DNA from: Dryas octopetala
Taxonomy: Eukaryota > Streptophyta > Magnoliopsida > Rosales > Rosaceae
Direction of reading: 5' to 3'
DNA: 64,000 nt
Assembly (NCBI GenBank): GCA_963921425.1
Contig: OY992835.1
Span: 248,001 to 312,000 of the forward strand
Shown here: positions 1 through 11,563 of the stretch, piece by piece
Layout of the letters: each line of letters opens with the position of its first letter
How positions within the stretch are numbered: position 1 is the stretch's first letter
Translations under genes and position numbers: made by a program
The notes under the pieces: model-generated
The model's database searches: none
What the model saw: the letters and a program-made list of their open reading frames with translations, nothing else
Told to the model about the DNA's origin: nothing

Positions 1-631
1 CGAAATAAGAATTTGGTTAGATCGAGTTATTGCGCTTAATCTGATTCTTATCAAACAATTGATTTGCTGAGCTAGGAACCGCTTTCGGCCTAGGTTATTT
101 TCTAACCTCAAGGACAATGCTCTTAAAGGCCTAGTCAGAATTGGAATCCAACCCACTAGTTGGCCTCCTAAGAATTATGTGATCGAATTCGTGCACAGAG
201 CGGTGTAGTTGTCCAAGAAAAACAAAGAAACTATGAATGACAAAGGTATAATGAAATTCAATGTGATTCTCACCAATCGAACTAACTTCAAGATTAAAAG
301 CAACTATGAAAATAGTAGGCATTTAGATTGAAATCAAATGGAAGAAAATTGCATTAAAGTTAAAATAAGAACAACCAAAGTCGCATGGAAAACAAAGAAC
401 AAAAAATCAAATCGATACCACAAACTCTTGGAAGGAGAATGGCAGAGCTACAAACTTAGTGAAACTTGAAACTAAGAACAATTGAAAACCTAAAAAAAAA
501 CTTCAGATGGAAACACCAAATAATATACAAAAGTAGAAGAACTTTTGAGTAATTCTTGAGACTTGAGAGTTTGTGAGTTGATTGTTGTGTGTTAAATGTC
601 TGTCTTCTCTTTTGAATGCATCTATATTGTT
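1..631. repeat. Interspersed repeat family 1, copy A (cut by window start)
   Basis: This stretch aligns by eye with 760-1330 and 33630-34210. All three share a run containing 'cccactagttggcctcc' and a later 'ggcagagctacaaac'-like segment. No credible coding region is present. It stops near 'gcatctatat', where copy B begins, so A and B lie in tandem. In the other copies this segment lies upstream of a PMD gene, so it is probably the 5' non-coding part of a PMD-carrying transposon. Confidence 0.7.
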
Positions 632-1584
632 CACTCGTTTTTAGCCAAAGTTGGCCAAAAGCAAGACTTTGGTCCGTTTTCGTGTAAGTGCGGGGCATGC
701 CACCGTCAAGCCAAGTTTTGGCTCGATCGGAATGTGATAGTGATTTGGTTGAGTAACTGCACCTAAATTGATTCTTATCAAGCGATTGATCGGCCAAGCT
801 AGGAACCACTCTTGGCCTTGGTTCTTTTCTAGCCTTGGGGACAAGGCTCTTAAAGGCCTAGTCGGAATTGGAATCCGACCCACTAGTTGGCCTCCTTAGA
901 ATTACGTGATCGAACTCATGCACAAAGTGGTGCAAGTGCCCAAGCAAAACAAAGAAACTATGGATAACAAAAATATAACGAAACTCAATACGATCTTGAC
1001 CAATCAAGTTAACTTCAAAATTCAAAGAAACAATGAAAATAACAGGCATTAGATTGAGGGCGAATGAAAGAAAAATTGCATTAAAGTTGAAATCAAGACA
1101 AACAAAGTTGCATGAAAAGTAAAGAACAAAAATAAATCGATACCACAAGCCTTTGGGAAGGATGATGGCAGAGCTACAAACCTAATGAACTAGAACTATT
1201 GAAAACCTAAAAGCGCCTCGAACGGTAGCAACTAAGTAAAATCGAAAGCAAAAGAACTTTGAGAGATTCTTGAGAGCTTGAGAAATTTGTGAGTTGATTG
1301 TTGTGTGTTGAATGTCCTTTTTTCTCTTCTGAATGTGTCTATATATAAGGGTTAGGATAGCAATGGGCCATTACTTGGCCCAGTATTCCCCCTAGACTCC
1401 TTGTACGGATGAGATTTGAACTCTCTTGAATTTAGGATTCGACTGGATTCTTCCTTGATAACCACGTGATCTTGAGCATTAATGGTCAATCGGAATCCTT
1501 TCCAAAGTTGAACTCTTTACTTGGACGGAATTCTAGCTTAAGTAGAACTTCTTGGTGGAAAAGAAATCCATATGTAACTTGGGT
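632..1584. repeat. Interspersed repeat family 1, copy B
   Basis: This is the second tandem copy of the family 1 upstream region. Its first ~130 bp ('gccaccgtcaagccaag' and neighbours) recur at 33509-33640, and 1345-1500 recurs at 34224-34380 and 9745-9900. A TATA-like 'tctatatataagg' lies near 1338. It runs without a break into the left arm of the giant inverted repeat, so B plus the arm look like one element reading toward the PMD gene at 4030. Confidence 0.65.
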
Positions 1585-4500
1585 AGAGCCATTATTGGCT
1601 AAGAAATTTCATTAAGAAGCTTTCGGGCCGGCTTGATCGAACTCTTTGAGGCTTTAAGCTTAATAAAAAATTCGGCCCAAATATTGAGACCCAAGCTTAA
1701 TTAAAAAAATTAAAATAAAATGAAACGACCCAGCCTCAAAACTAGGATGGAATCACCTCTTCTATTTTTATACCCAATAATAAAACTGCCCAGCCCATTT
1801 TTATCTTCGATCGGGCCGATTTCGTTATTTTAAATACATAACCCGACCTCAAACTAGGCCGGAATAATTTCTCTTTGCTTGAAATTATACATAGCCTAGC
1901 AAATTGCATTTAGTTGGGTCAACTCATTCTATAAAAGCATGAGAAAGAGATAACCCGGCCGCTAAATAAGCCAGAAGCACTCTTTTATTTGATATAACAT
2001 AATGGATTGGGCCACTCAATAAAATATTTTGGCCTTTCATTCACTCAAGTCGAGCCACTTTCATGATCCCTCGTCAAAATTCGGCCTCCAATAGGCCTTT
2101 ATAGCCACTTCACAAAATATATTCGCCCAGCCTCTTGTAGGCATTTTCTCTCAGCCTCATATAAGCCATTTCTCCCGACCTCATATAGTCGGCGGACAAC
2201 ACTTCTGAAACCAAGGGTGGGGTAGCCCGGATAGATTTTAATTGATCACTTTCATCATGCTCACAAGGTTGGGTAATCAACATAGTTGATATTCGGACGA
2301 AATAATCAAGAAAAGAGTTTGGACAATCAAAACATAAAAAATAGGGAAAGAAAGTTGCCCGGGTTATGTAGAAGATATTTGGGTGTGAAAAATGATAGAG
2401 TAATTGGGCGGATGGAAATAATGGGAAAAAAGCAATTCAGGCTAATCATAGGATATTTTATGGGTGGAAGTAGCCTGGATAGCCTAGAAGGAATTTTAAT
2501 AGAAAAGGAGAGGAGAGAGGCTAGACAAAAAAGGAAGAAGGAGGCTGGACAAAATAGGAAGGAGGCTGGACAAAATATTTATAGACTTTGGGTGGTCAAC
2601 TTCCATATTTCTTTTTTTCAAAATAGTCTGGGTCTACTTAAAAATAAAACCACTTTTTGGTCTTTAAAAATATGTATTTGACTAGGCACAATATATATAC
2701 ATATACTTTTAAGCTAAATATCTAACCATACATATCTATATATAATAAAATATATATATTATATATATGTATAATATATATTAGTGCATGAACATAAAAG
2801 GCCACGCCACTTACTGGCCATCCTTTTCAATTGCATGTATATATATATTCAATGTGATTAATGCCACTTACTGGCAATCTTCTTTTGTACTATACATACA
2901 CACACACACATATATATATATGCACTCCACACACACGGGTAGCCAAAATCCAATTGGCTTTGGCACTTATCAAGTCAACTATTCCTCCCTCTCTCCTCAA
3001 TTTCATGAAGTACCACTGCAGCCATACCCTTATACTTCCTTTACTTCACGCAGGTATCACTGCAGCTCTTCTTTTTAATGATTTCTCTATATCAAATCAA
3101 CAACAAAGCCCATCTCTCCACTGAAGCCACTTGATTAACCAGATATATATATATATATATATATATCATTTGCTGGCCTTGGATATATTGAGCCAAACTC
3201 AGCCATAAAAACTCATCATATTATCCAACTTACGCCAAGCAAACCAACCACCTACATGTTATTTATGCAGCAGCCCATGCTTTAGTCATTTTTGCTCACA
3301 TCCCCCTAGCAACACAACCATGCTAGTAACCTATTTTCTCTCTTGCAACTTGTGATTTTGGGACCCCATAGCAGCCCCTTTGAGCTCTCTTAGTTCAAAG
3401 AAAACAACGCACGCCAAGTGTTTCATTTTATTCCTCACCTAGGCCTCCTTGCTGAAAACTCAATTAAAAGATGTAGGCCGGCTTGTCTATTTTACCCATT
3501 CTCTTTTTCGATCATCTTGCCATGGTAAATGCCAATTTATGGCCCAAACATTTGCCCCCCCAAGCTTTGTGGTTTTGGCTATCAAAGCCACAAAGTTTGC
3601 AAAGTATTTAAATTTCAAATTTTCAATTCTCTTGAATTTCTCCTTCTTGTAGGTACATAGTGTGGCAATTAACAATTGGTGGAGAAGCCCTCTTGTGACA
3701 TCATCACCTCTACTAAGGTAATTTAAAAATCACATTTCTTCTTCATCTTCCTAATTTTTACAAACTCCATAGCCAAAAAACACTCAAGAAAAAGTTTCTA
3801 ACTTTTCCTCAAAAAACCTCATAATAGGTTTAATTTGCTTTGAATTTGACTTGATTTGGAGCGATTCTTGGTGATTTCTTCGAGAATCTTTGGTAAGTCT
3901 CACTTTCCCACCTTGTTCTCTTCAATTTCATGTATTTTGGTGGCTTTTTTTGAACCTTTGTTGTCAAAGTTTAAAACTTTCCCGCGTGTTCTTGATATTT
4001 TCTTGGTACTTTCTTTGTAGCCAATCACCATGGCTTCACCAAATTCTTCTCTTGATTTGGAAGAATTCTCAAGAAAGCTCCACAAAGTTCTTGATGAATG
4101 CAAGACTTATATGGATGCCTTCTATGCTCCAATCGCTCCTAATTCCGGTAAATGCTTTCTTGGCCCTTACTTTGCCACTTCCACACCAACCAACATAAAT
4201 GAGGTACTTAAGAGTTACCTAAAGGTTGACCCATTGTGGCTTAGAGGCCCGATTGAATGGAAAAATTGAGAGAGACGTAAACCTTTCAAAAATTGGCCAA
4301 CCCCTTCTAAGGTTGACAAACCGGCCAAGGTGCCCCCTAAGGGCTCTAGCATGACCAACCAACCTAGTGAGTCTTGCTCTCCCAATATGTCATGGAATGC
4401 ATGGTATGAGCAACTTGAACCCATTCTTAGAGATCAATGGCATCAACGTGGTCTTCACGACCCCTTGACCCTTTGTTACGAAGGTGAATTTCATTGTGAC

Positions 4501-4778
4501 CATTCCTTGATCGGGGCCGCTCTATGCTTTTGGTCGGCCTCTTCTAATACTATGCGACTTCAATTTGGCATGCTTTCTCCTACTCTACTTGACTTAGCCG
4601 CCACTGCGGGATTCCAGCCTCATGGTAAAATTATCCATGCTAAAAACCTTTCGACCGCATGTGCATTTACTCTTGACAATTCCTTGAGCTTTGTGGGTTT
4701 TATCAAGGAAAATGCTAAATCATCCGGAGAAGTCTCTATGGAAGAACATGTAGCTTACCTTCATGTGTGGTTGTGCAA
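1585..4778 (+). repeat. Left arm of a >3.1-kb inverted duplication
   Basis: Read in reverse complement, this arm matches 4788-7918 almost throughout. The outer edge is 'gagccattattggctaag' at 1586 and its mirror ending at 7917. The inner edge is 'catgtgtggttgtgcaa' ending at 4778 and its mirror starting at 4788. The arm holds about 2.4 kb of non-coding repeat, AT and CA microsatellites (2680-2780, 2898-2925, 3143-3167) and the first part of a PMD gene. Arm lengths differ (3194 and 3131 bp) through indels, mainly in microsatellites and a purine-rich stretch near 2510-2570. Confidence 0.9.
4030..4778 (+). pseudogene. Plant mobile domain (PMD) protein, left palindrome copy, nonsense-broken
   Basis: The product would be a transposon-borne PMD (aminotransferase-like, PF10536-type) protein; the family's biochemical role is not settled. 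Typical PMD features are a 'FLGPYF' segment near residue 46, 'GAALCFW' near residue 160, and the 'FGMLSPTLLD' core about 20 residues later. The start ATG at 4030 is shared with the mirror copy. A TGG-to-TGA change makes a stop at 4267-4269 where the mirror copy keeps Trp. The frame would otherwise continue through the palindrome centre into antisense sequence, so the C-terminal half of the domain is missing. The upstream region (about 3880-4029) looks like a leader with possible splice sites, but I could not place an intron firmly. Confidence 0.75.
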
Positions 4779-5536
4779 GTACATATTTTGCACAACCACA
4801 CATGAAGGAAAGCTACAAGTTCTTCCATAGAGACTTCTCCGGATGATTTAGTATTTTCCTTGATAAAGCCCACAAAGCTCAAGGAATTGTCAAGAGTAAA
4901 TGCACATGCGGTCGAAAGGTTTTTAGCATGGATAATTTTACCATGAGGCCGGAATCCCGCAGTGGCGGCAAAGTCAAGTAGAGTAGGAGAAAGCATGCCA
5001 AATTGAAGTCGCATAGTATTAGAAGAGGCCGACCAAAAGCATAGAGCGGCCCCGATCAAGGAATGGTCACAATGAAATTCACCTTCGTAACAAAGGGTCA
5101 AGGGGTCGTGAAGACCACGTTGATGCCATTGATCTCTAAGAATGGGTTCAAGTCGCTCATACCATGCATTCCATGACATATTGGGAGAGCTAGACTCACT
5201 AGGTTGATTGGTCATGCTAGAGCCCTTAGGGGGCACCTTGGCCGTTTTGTCAACCTTAGAAGGGGTTGGCCAATTTTTGAAAGGTTTACGTCTCTCCCAA
5301 TTTTTCCATTCAATCGGGCCTCTAAGCCACAATGGGTCAACCTTCAGGTAACTCTTAAGTACCTCATTTATGTTGGTTGGTGTGGAAGTGGCAAAGTAAG
5401 GGCCAAGAAAGCATTTACCGGAATTAGGAGCGATTGGAGCATAGAAGGCATCCATATAAGTCTTGCATTCATCAACAACTTTGTGGAGCTTTCTTGACAA
5501 TTCCTCCGAATCAAGAGAAGAATTTGGTGAAGCCAT
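4736..5536 (-). CDS. Plant mobile domain (PMD) protein, right palindrome copy, 3'-truncated
   Basis: This is an open frame of 266 codons starting at the ATG ending at 5536 and nearly identical to the + strand copy at 4030. It lacks the nonsense codon of that copy (Trp in 'EWKNWERR'). It shows the PMD signature 'FGMLSPTLLDFA' and the preceding 'GAALCFWSASSNTMRLQ'. Past about residue 250 the sequence crosses the 9-bp palindrome spacer (4779-4787), so the last ~17 residues are read from the opposite arm and are not native. Full-length PMD proteins are much longer, so this encodes only an N-terminal half. It is more likely a transposon relic or hairpin-RNA source than a working protein gene. Confidence 0.6.
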   Translation of the reverse strand: MASPNSSLDSEELSRKLHKVVDECKTYMDAFYAPIAPNSGKCFLGPYFATSTPTNINEVLKSYLKVDPLWLRGPIEWKNWERRKPFKNWPTPSKVDKTAKVPPKGSSMTNQPSESSSPNMSWNAWYERLEPILRDQWHQRGLHDPLTLCYEGEFHCDHSLIGAALCFWSASSNTMRLQFGMLSPTLLDFAATAGFRPHGKIIHAKNLSTACAFTLDNSLSFVGFIKENTKSSGEVSMEELVAFLHVWLCKICTCTTTHEGKLHVLP

Positions 5537-7918
5537 GGTGATTGGCTACAAAGAAAGTACCAAGAAAATTAATATCAAGAACACGCGAGAAAGTTTTAAA
5601 CTTTGACAACATAGTTTCTAAAAAAGCCACCAAAATACATGAAATTGAAGAGAACAAGGTGGGAAAGTGAGACTTACCAAAGATTCTCGAAGAAATCACC
5701 AAGAATCGCTCCAAATCAAGTCAAATCCAAAGCAAATTAAACCTATTATAAGGTTTTTTGAGAAAAAGTTAGAAACTTTTTCTTGAGTGTTTTTGGCTAT
5801 GGAGTTTGTAAAAATGAGAAATATGAAGAAGAAATGTGATTTTTAAATTACCTTAGTACATGTGATGATGTCACAAGAGGGCTTCTCCACCAATTGTTAA
5901 TTGCCACACTATGTACCTACAAGAAGGAGAAATTCAAAAGAAGTAAAAATTTGAAATTCAAATACTTTGCAAACTTTGTGGCTTTGATAGCCAAAACCAC
6001 AAAGCTTGGGGGGGGCAAATGTTTGGGCCATAAATTGGCATTTACCATGGCAAGATGATCGGAAAAGAGAATGGGTAAAATAGACAAGTCAGCCTACATC
6101 TTTTAATTGAGTTTTCAGCAAGGAGGCCTAGGTGAGGAATAAAATCAAACACTTGGTGTGCGTTGTTTTCTTTGAACTAAGAGAGCTCAAAGGGGCTGCT
6201 ATCGAGTCCCCAAATCACAAGTTGCAAGAGAGAAAATATGTTACTAGCATGGTTGTGCTGCTAGGGGGATGTGAGCAAAAATGACTAAAGCATGGGCTGC
6301 TGCATAAAGAACATGTAGGTGGTTGGTTTGCTTGGCGTAAGTGGGATAATATGATGAGTTTTTATGGCTGAGTTTGTCTCAATATATCCAAGGCCAACAA
6401 ATGATATATATATATATCTGGTTAATCAAGTGGCTTTAGTGGAGAGATGGGCTTTGTTGTTGATTTGATATAGAGAAATCATTGAAAAGAAAGGCTGCAG
6501 TGATACCTATGTGAAGTAAAGGAAGTATAAGGGGATGGCTGCAGTGGTACTTCATGAAATTGAGGAGAGAGGGAGGAATACTTGACTTGATAAGTGGCAA
6601 AGCCAAATGGATTTTGGCTACCCGTGTGTGTGGAGTGCATATATATATATGTGTGTGTATGTATAGTACAAAAGAAGATTGCCAGTAAGTGGCATTAATC
6701 ACATTGAATATATATATACATGCAATTGAAAAGGATTGCCAGTAAGTGGTGTGGCCTTTTATGTTCATGCACTCATATATATAATATATATACATATATA
6801 TTTTATTATATATATATATGTATGGTTAGATATTTAGCTTAAAAGTATATGTATATATATTGTGCCTAGTCAAATCCATATTTTTAAAGACCAAAAAGTG
6901 GTTTTATTTTTAAGTGGGCCCAGACTATTTTGAAAAAAAGAAACATGAAAGTTGACCACCCAAAGCCTATAAATATTTTGTCCAGCCTCTCTCCTCTCCT
7001 TTTTTACTAAAATTCCTTCTAGGCTATCCAAGCTACTTCCACCCATAAAATATCATATGATTGGCCTGAATTGCTTTTTTCCCATTATTTCCATCCGCCC
7101 AATTACTCTATCATTTTTCACACCCAAATACCTTCTACATAACCCGGGCAACTCTTTCCCTATTTTTTATGTTTTGATTGTCCAAACTCTTTTCATGATT
7201 ATTTCGTCCAAATATCAACTATGTTGATCACCCAACCTTGTGAGCATAATGAAAGTGATCAATTAAAATCTATCCGGGCTACCCCGCCCCTTGTTTCAGA
7301 AGTGCTGTCCGCCGACTACATGAGGCCGGGAGAAATGGCTTATATGAGGCCGGGAGAAAATGCCTACAAGAGGCTGGGCGAAAATATTTTGTGAAGTGGC
7401 TATAAAGGCCTATTGGAGGCCGAATTTTGACGAGGGATCATGAAAGTGGCTCGACTTGAGTGAATGAAAGGCCAAAATATTTTATTGAGTGACCCAATCC
7501 ATTATGTTATATCAAATAAAAGAGTGATTCCGGCTTATTTAGTGGCCGGGTCATCTCTTTCTCATGCTTTTATTGAATGAGTTGGCCCAACTAAATGCAA
7601 TTTGCTAGGCCATGTATAATTTCAAGCAAAGAAAAATTATTCCGGCCTCGTTTGAGGCCGGGTTATGTATTTAAAATAACGAAATCGGCCCGATCAAAGA
7701 TAAAAATGGGCTAGACAGTTTTATTATTGAGTATAAAAATAGAAGAGGTGATTCCATCCTAGTTTTGAGGCTGGGTCGTTTCATTTTATTTTAATTTTTT
7801 AAATTAAGCTTGGGTCTCAATATTTGGGCCGAATTTTTTATTAAGCTTAAAGCCTCAAAGAGTTCGATCAAGCCGGCCCGAAAGCTTCTTGATGAAATTC
7901 TTAGCCAATAATGGCTCT
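4788..7918 (-). repeat. Right arm of the >3.1-kb inverted duplication
   Basis: This is the reverse complement of 1585-4778. It ends with 'ccaataatggctct' at about 7918, where similarity stops. Differences by eye are scattered substitutions and length changes in TA repeats (6406-6418, 6780-6825) and in the purine-rich segment near 6980-7000. The arm also carries the mirrored non-coding region with repeated short palindromes of the form GGCCT-N-AGGCC. Confidence 0.9.
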
Positions 7919-7937
7919 GCCAACCGACAAGCACAAC

Positions 7938-8024
7938 CGACGGATACGACTTCAAGCAAAAAACTATGTGATTTTGAATGATGAATTATATAGAAAAGGG
8001 TTTGACGACTTTCTTCTGAGGTCG
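7938..8024 (+). pseudogene. Ty3/gypsy integrase fragment (zinc-binding region)
   Basis: The 29 codons read without a stop as a segment containing 'YVILNDELYRKGFDDFLLR'. That matches the conserved start of the gypsy integrase N-terminal zinc-binding region ('L..LYRRG.DG.LLRC' pattern). No HHCC residues are included, as the fragment ends before them. It lies exactly between the end of the right palindrome arm and the start of the third family 1 copy, so it is filler or a remnant at a rearrangement junction. Confidence 0.6.
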
Positions 8025-8025
8025 T

Positions 8026-9744
8026 CCATTTTTATCTTCGATCGGGCCGATTTCGTTATTTTAAATACATAACCCGGCCTCAAACTAGGCCGGAATAATT
8101 TCTCTTTGCTTGAAATTATACATGGCCTAGCAAATTGCATTTAGTTGGGCCAACTCATTCTATAAAAGCACGAGAAAGAGATGACCCGGCCTCTAAATAG
8201 GCCGGAATCACTCTTTTATTTGATACAACATAATGGATTGGGCCACTCAATAAAATATTTTGGCCTTTCATTCACTCAAGTCGAGCCACTTTCATGATCC
8301 CTCGTCAATATTCGGCCTCCAATAGGCCTTTATAGCCACTTCACAAAATAATTTCGCCCAGCCTCTTGTAGGCATTTTCTCCCGGCTTCATATAAGCCAT
8401 TTCTCCCGGCCTCATGTAGTCGGCGGACAGCACTTCTGAAACCAAGGGCGGGGTAGCCCGGATACATTTTAATTGATCACTTTCATCATGCTCATAAGGT
8501 GGGGTGATCAACATAGTTGATATTTGGACGAAATAATCATGAAAAGAGTTTGGACGATCAAAACATAAAAAATAGGGAAAGAAAGTTGCCCGGGTTATGT
8601 AGAAGGTATTTGAGTGTGAAAAATGATAGAGTAATTGGGCGGATGGATATAATGGGAAAAAAGCAATTCAGGCCAATCATAGGATATTTTATGGGTGGAA
8701 GTAGCCTGGACAGCCTAGAAGGAATTTTAATAGAAAAGGAGGGAGGCTGGACAAAAAAGGAAGAAGGAGGCTGGACAAAATATTTATAGACTTTGGGTGG
8801 TCAACTTCCATGTTTCTTTTTTTCAAAATAGTCTGGGCCCACTTAAAAATAAAACCACTTTTTGGTCTTTAAAAATATGTATTTGACTAGGCACAATATA
8901 TATACATATACTTTTAAGCTAAATATCTAACTCATACATATATATATATATATAATAAAGGTACGTATATATATTGTATATATATGTATAATATATATTA
9001 GTGCATGAACATAAAAGGCCAAGCCATTTACTGGCCATCCTTTTCAATTGCATGTATATATATATTCAATGTGATTAATGCCACTTACTGGCAATCTTCT
9101 TTTATACTATACATACACACACACACATATATATATATGCACCCACACACACGGGTAGCCAAAATCCAATTGGCTTTGGCACTTATCAAGTCAACTATTC
9201 CTCCCTCTCTCCTTAATTTCATGAAGTACCACTGTAGCCATCCCCTTATACTTTCTTTACTTCACGTAGGTATCACTGCAGCCTTTTTTTTCAATGATTT
9301 CTCTATATCAAATCAACAACAAAGCCCATCTCTCCACTAAAGCAACTTGATTAACCATATATATATATCATTTGTTGGCCTTGGATATATTGAGACAAAC
9401 TCAGCCATAAAAACTCATCATATTATCCCACTTACGCCAAGCAAACCAACCACCTACATGTTCTTTATGCAGCAGCCCATGCTTTAGTCATTTTTGCTCA
9501 CATCCCCCTAGTAGCACAACCATGCTAGTAACATATTTTCTCTCTTGCAACTTGTAATTTTGGGACCCCATAGCAGCCCCTTTGAGCTCTCTTAGTTCAA
9601 AGAAAACAACGCACGCCAAGTGTTTGATTTTATTCCTCACCTAGGCCTTCTTGCTGAAAACTCAATTAAAAGATGTAGGCCGGCTTCTATATTTTACCCA
9701 TTCTCTTTTCTGATCATCTTGCCTTGGTAAATGCCAATTTATGG
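8026..9744 (+). repeat. Third partial copy of the palindrome arm, direct orientation
   Basis: This is co-linear with 1795-3545 of the left arm, including the GGCCT-type palindromes, the CA/TA microsatellites and the 'gggtagccaaaatccaa' stretch. It stops at 'ccaatttatgg' just before the PMD leader begins in the left arm. There it switches to 'gggccattacttggccc', which in copy B belongs further upstream. The join therefore has a few bases of shared sequence ('atgg'). Confidence 0.85.
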
Positions 9745-10950
9745 GCCATTACTTGGCCCGGAATTCCCTCTGGTATCCTTGTTTGGATGAGATTTGAACT
9801 CTCTTAAATTTAGGATTTCGACCGGATTCTTGGTTGATTCTTACTTGATAATCGCACAATCTTGTGCATTGATGGCCCATTGGAATCCTTTCCTAACTTG
9901 GACTCTTTACTTAAACGTCTTGGCTTCTTGATTCAATCGGGATTCTTGGTCTCCAAGACATTCTGAATTCTTCCCCTAATTGGATTTTAATTAATCTTGC
10001 ATTCAATTTCATCAAGAAATTTTTTTAACTTGGATTTGGGCTCTTCATTGGGCGAAACTCTAACTTGAGTAGGACTCCGTGGCGAATGGGTAATCCTTCT
10101 ATAACTTGGGTGCAGCCATTATTGGCTAAGGAATTTCATCAATGTGCTTTAGACTTTTCTGGGCTAGGTGGGCTCTCAATAAAATCTCAGCCCAAATGCT
10201 AGAAAAATAGGCCGGCCTCAAAATATGCTGGAATCACTCTTCTATTCGATACAAAATAATAAATTGGACCTATTAACTAATAAAATATTTTGGCCTTTCC
10301 TCAGGCAAGTTGGGCAATTTTCATAAGTATCACCATCATCATCATCCGGCCTCCAATAGGCCTTTTTAGCTGCTCACATGTAGGCAATTTCTCCCGGTCT
10401 CATATAGTAGGCTAACAACACTTTTGAAACCAAAGGCGAGGTAGCCTGGACAGATTTCAATTGATCATTTTCACCATGCCCACAAGGTTGGGCGATCAAC
10501 ATAATTGATATTCGAGTGAAATAATAACAAAAGGAGATCGGGGGATCAAAACGTAAAAATAGAGAACGAAAGTCACCCAGGCTAAGTAGAAGATATTTGG
10601 GTGTGGAAAATGATGGAGAAGTTGGGCGGATGGAAATAATGAGAAAAGGCAATTCGGGCCAATTAAAGGACACTTTGAGGGTGGAGATAGCCCAGATAGC
10701 CTAAAAAGAATTTTAGTAGAAGAGGAGAGGAGAGCGACCGGACAAAATAGGAAGAAGGAGGCCAGAAGGAATAGGAAGAAGGAGATCGGACAAAATTTAT
10801 AGACTTTGGTGGCCAAGTTTCTTGTCTCTTTTTCAAAAATAGACTGGGTCCACTCAAAAGTAAAGACCACTTTTTGGTCTTTAAAACATGTACTTGGCTA
10901 GGCATATCTATACATATATACTCATATGTGTATAAACTTGTGTATATATA
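9745..10950 (+). repeat. Family 1 copy D, left part (interrupted by copia)
   Basis: This is a diverged copy aligning with 1361-1520 (first ~160 bp) and 1950-2700 (10200-10910), including the 'tcaattgatca' and 'ccaataggcctt' landmarks. No intact coding region was seen. The copy continues at 20611 after the copia insertion: the flanking AT-rich segment and the following 'ttggcatttatcaagg' part correspond to 2700-3000 of the left arm. Confidence 0.75.
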
Positions 10951-11525
10951 TGTTGTGTTTGGCTCGCCGGAATATTTCTGGAAATTGATTAAAATAGGAA
11001 AGTAGCTGTTTTAGATAATTCCTAGTTGAGTACAGTTTTCTTAGGAATGCTAAAAAGCTTGCGCAAGGTTTTCCTAGTTAAGGAAGGAAGTTCTAAGTTT
11101 TCCTAAGTGTACAAGGTTAGAATTAGTAATTAGGCCTATTACCTAATTCTACTAGGAATAGGATTTCCTAGCTGTAACCTATTGTATGCCGCAGCCTATA
11201 AGCTTATAAATAGGCTGCTGCAAGGCTAGAAAAAGGAGATAGAGCACCAGAAACAGGGTGAGAGATTTCGTGATCAGGGAGAGAGAAGAAGTGGCTGCGG
11301 GTTGGGTTAGTTTTAGGGTTATTTCAACACTCTTGTAACTCTTTTCTAATCATAGTGCAGCTGTGATTCTCAAAGGATCACACGGGGACGTAGGCAAAGT
11401 TAGCCGAACCTCGAGAACAAATCTTGGTGTTCTTTGTGTTTACTTTTGCTGCTATATATTGTGTGCTAATTATTCTAACTCTAGAATACATCTAAGACAA
11501 AGCTGGAAGGTGTTTTTTCACTACA
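10951..11525 (+). repeat. Copia 5' LTR
   Basis: It begins 'tgttgtgtttggctcg' and ends 'ttcactaca'. The likely promoter and transcription start lie near the 'tataaataggctgctgcaagg' area (about 11203-11225). The 3' half contains 'gtaactcttttctaatcat', a plausible polyadenylation region. Confidence 0.93.
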
Positions 11526-11526
11526 A

Positions 11527-11541
11527 TTGGTATCAGAGCCA
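11527..11541 (+). promoter_or_regulatory. Primer-binding site (initiator tRNA-Met type)
   Basis: 'ttggtatcagagcca' directly follows the 5' LTR. This is the standard plant copia site complementary to the 3' end of initiator methionine tRNA. Confidence 0.93.
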
Positions 11542-11563
11542 GGTTGGCTAGAAGGTTTCTGCG

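Noticed and set aside
2286-2681. 131-codon open stretch in the palindrome arm
   Set aside because: It lies in the repeated non-coding region, is Lys/Arg-rich low-complexity, and is not kept at full length in the other copies (shortened at 8517).
4330-4830. Separate gene starting inside the left PMD copy
   Set aside because: It is just the PMD frame after the nonsense codon at 4267; its internal ATG is not a separate start.
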